A stretch of 64,000 bases of DNA. Origin: Paulinella micropora. Lineage: Eukaryota > Cercozoa > Imbricatea > Euglyphida. A program made the position numbers and the translations under genes. The notes below the pieces were generated by a model that worked only from the letters and a program-made list of their open reading frames with translations, was not told the origin of the DNA and did no database searches. Shown here piece by piece: positions 62,567 to 64,000 of this stretch. The DNA lies in contig BJOX01000195.1 in the NCBI GenBank assembly GCA_009731375.1, positions 575,626 to 639,625 on the forward strand, in the 5' to 3' direction. Every line of letters begins with the position of its first letter. Positions within the stretch are counted from its first letter, which is position 1.

Positions 62567-62834
62567 TCTTACTTACTCAAACGTGTTGCAGTTTCTGGGA
62601 CTGGTCAGAAAACTTACTTTACTTACTTTACTTACTTTACTTGCTTTACTTACTTTACTTACTTACTTGCTTCAGGTCAGTGTCAGCTGGAACAATCACG
62701 ACTTTGACGGCGCCCTCAATGTAGCCGTCGCCGTGTTGATGCTGGTCTCGACCGCTGCAGCTATCTGGTTCTTTGATAAGTATCAATACAGCGTTGCCCC
62801 TCCTGTGTCGTTGATGCTGGAGCCCCCCGGCCCG
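60111..62834 (+). CDS. Piezo-like mechanosensitive channel, N-terminal part (first five exons)
   Basis: Exons: 60111-60262, 60329-60350, about 60558-60677, 62047-62097 and 62676-62834, with junction phases 2, 0, 0, 0. The spliced start is highly hydrophobic. [20 protein letters not shown] corresponds to the RFxxLSxVYLLFLLLxP stretch at the start of Piezo proteins, [14 protein letters not shown] to the next membrane helix, and [12 protein letters not shown] followed by [20 protein letters not shown] to the IG/LGL loop and the helix after it. Piezo proteins are very large trimeric plasma-membrane channels opened by force, so most of this gene lies beyond the window. The donor of the last exon opens into GTAT and CTT arrays. 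The identification rests on remembered family pattern, not on a search. Confidence 0.7.
60678..62046. repeat. CATA, AT and AAAT arrays in the Piezo-like intron 3
   Basis: CATA (60690-61155), AT (60980-61128), a 10-N gap (61157-61166), AAAT (61320-61410), and CATA with CGTA variants (61428-62035). Confidence 0.9.
62098..62675 (+). repeat. Four copies of the Piezo-like exon 4 end plus donor in TTAC arrays
   Basis: Copies of the last 30-40 bp of the exon with its GTCAGAA donor lie at about 62163-62213, 62303-62340, 62472-62507 and 62576-62612, separated by CTTA and TTTAC arrays. They lie downstream of the genuine exon, the same arrangement as in the neighbouring gene. Confidence 0.85.
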
Positions 62835-63294
62835 GTATGTATGTATGTATGTATGTATGTATGTATGCATGTATGTATGTATGTATGTATGTATGCATGC
62901 ATGTGTGTATGTATTCATGTATGTATGCATGCATGTATGTGTGTATGTTGTATGTATGTATGTATGCGTGTATGTGTGTGTGTATGTGTGTATGTATACC
63001 TGAAGCATTAAATTGTATGTTAGGTATTCTATGTCTAGTACGTGTGTGTTTCTTTCTGCATGTTGCGCATGCTGTATGTTGTGTACATGGTAAAGTTGAT
63101 GTAGGTTGACGCATGTTAAAGAGTCTACGTTTGTTGCTTGTGATGTTTCTTCTTCTTCTTTGATCTTCATCTTCTTCTTCTTCTTCTTCTTCTTCTTCTT
63201 CTTCTTCTTCTTCTTCTTCTTCTTCTTCTTCTTCTTCTTCTTCTTCTTCTTCTTCTTCTTCTTCTTCTTCTTCTTCTTCTTTCTTTCTTTCTTT

Positions 63295-63333
<39 letters not shown>

Positions 63334-63349
63334 TTCTTCTTCTTCTTCT

Positions 63350-63381
<32 letters not shown>

Positions 63382-63520
63382 CTCTTCTTCTTCCTCTTCC
63401 TCTTCCTCTTCCTCTTCCTCGTCTTCTTCCTCTTCCTCTTCTTCTTCTTCTTCTTCTTCTTCTTCTTCTTCTTCTTCTTCTTCTTCTTCTTCTTCTTCTT
63501 CTTCTTCTTCTTCTTCTTCT

Positions 63521-63552
<32 letters not shown>

Positions 63553-63574
63553 CTCTTCTTCCTCTTCTTCCTCT

Positions 63575-63606
<32 letters not shown>

Positions 63607-63613
63607 TGCTTAT

Positions 63614-63654
<41 letters not shown>

Positions 63655-63834
63655 TTCTTCTTCTTCTTCTTCTTCTTCTTCTTCTTCTTCTTCTTCTTCT
63701 TCTTCTTCTTCTTTCTTCTTCTTCTTCTTCTTCTTCTTCTTCTTCTTCTTCTTCTTCTTCTTCTTTTTCGTCTTCTTCGTCTTCTTCTTCTTCTGCTTCT
63801 TCTTCTGCTTCTTCTGCTTCTTCTGCTTCTTCTG

Positions 63835-63874
<40 letters not shown>

Positions 63875-64000
63875 TTCTTCTTCTTCTTCTTCTTCTTCTT
63901 CTTCTTCTTCTTCTTCTTCTTCTTCTTCTTCTTCTTCTTCTTCTTCTTCTTCTTCTTCTTCTTCTTCTTCTTCTTCTTCTTCTTCTTCTTCTTCTTCTTC
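62835..64000. repeat. GTAT array, unique patch and long CTT array
   Basis: GTAT/GT (62835-62998), unique sequence (62999-63140), then more than 800 bp of CTT with CCT and CTG variants to the window edge. On the Piezo-like gene's sense strand this is pure pyrimidine. Confidence 0.9.

Overview
The window is nuclear DNA of a eukaryote. Genes are split into many short exons with GT-AG introns. There is an N-terminal Piezo-like channel gene, a tRNA-derived SINE, a nuclear group I intron core, retroelements, and a very large amount of simple-sequence DNA. A protist or alga is plausible, but I cannot place the organism from this sequence.

Layout. Positions 1-7189 hold a degraded reverse-transcriptase retroelement with matching terminal repeats. 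It is followed by a 274-bp Tc1/mariner-type MITE (7246-7519) and a 5'-truncated second copy of the retroelement's 3' end (7927-8219). From 58644 down to 8994 on the minus strand I could read what looks like one complete gene. It has 66 short exons (22 to 280 nt, mostly 40-100 nt) with about 5.1 kb of coding sequence (about 1,700 residues) spread over 49.7 kb. Exons were accepted because each has splice signals, reads as non-repetitive protein, and joins its neighbours in compatible codon phase. Only a few joins needed a choice among splice sites. The product is unidentified. It has a PH-like module near the N terminus, acidic stretches, two hydrophobic segments, a CxxC-x10-CxxC zinc-ribbon-like motif built across two exons, and C-terminal acidic FADDE/VPLSE repeats ending in a basic tail. 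Head-to-head with it, from 60111 on the plus strand, starts a gene whose first five exons resemble the N terminus of Piezo mechanosensitive channels. It runs off the right edge into a long CTT repeat.

The main observation is how the introns are built. They consist almost entirely of tri-, tetra- and pentanucleotide arrays. Embedded in them are partial copies of the neighbouring exon edge together with its splice site. Copies of an exon's end plus its donor lie downstream of that exon, and copies of an exon's start plus its acceptor lie upstream of it. Copy number ranges from 1 to about 29 (largest array 50246-52830). This suggests intron growth by tandem duplication across splice junctions. 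Other insertions sit inside these introns: a group I intron core in the opposite orientation to the host gene (45620 to about 46200), a TRIM-like element with 300-bp terminal repeats (24991-25836), a tRNA-derived SINE (about 15168-15406), a two-copy interspersed repeat, and a foldback element (30148-30361). Fifteen assembly gaps occur, several bordered by poly-G or poly-C. Most long open frames here are just repeat translations and are not genes.
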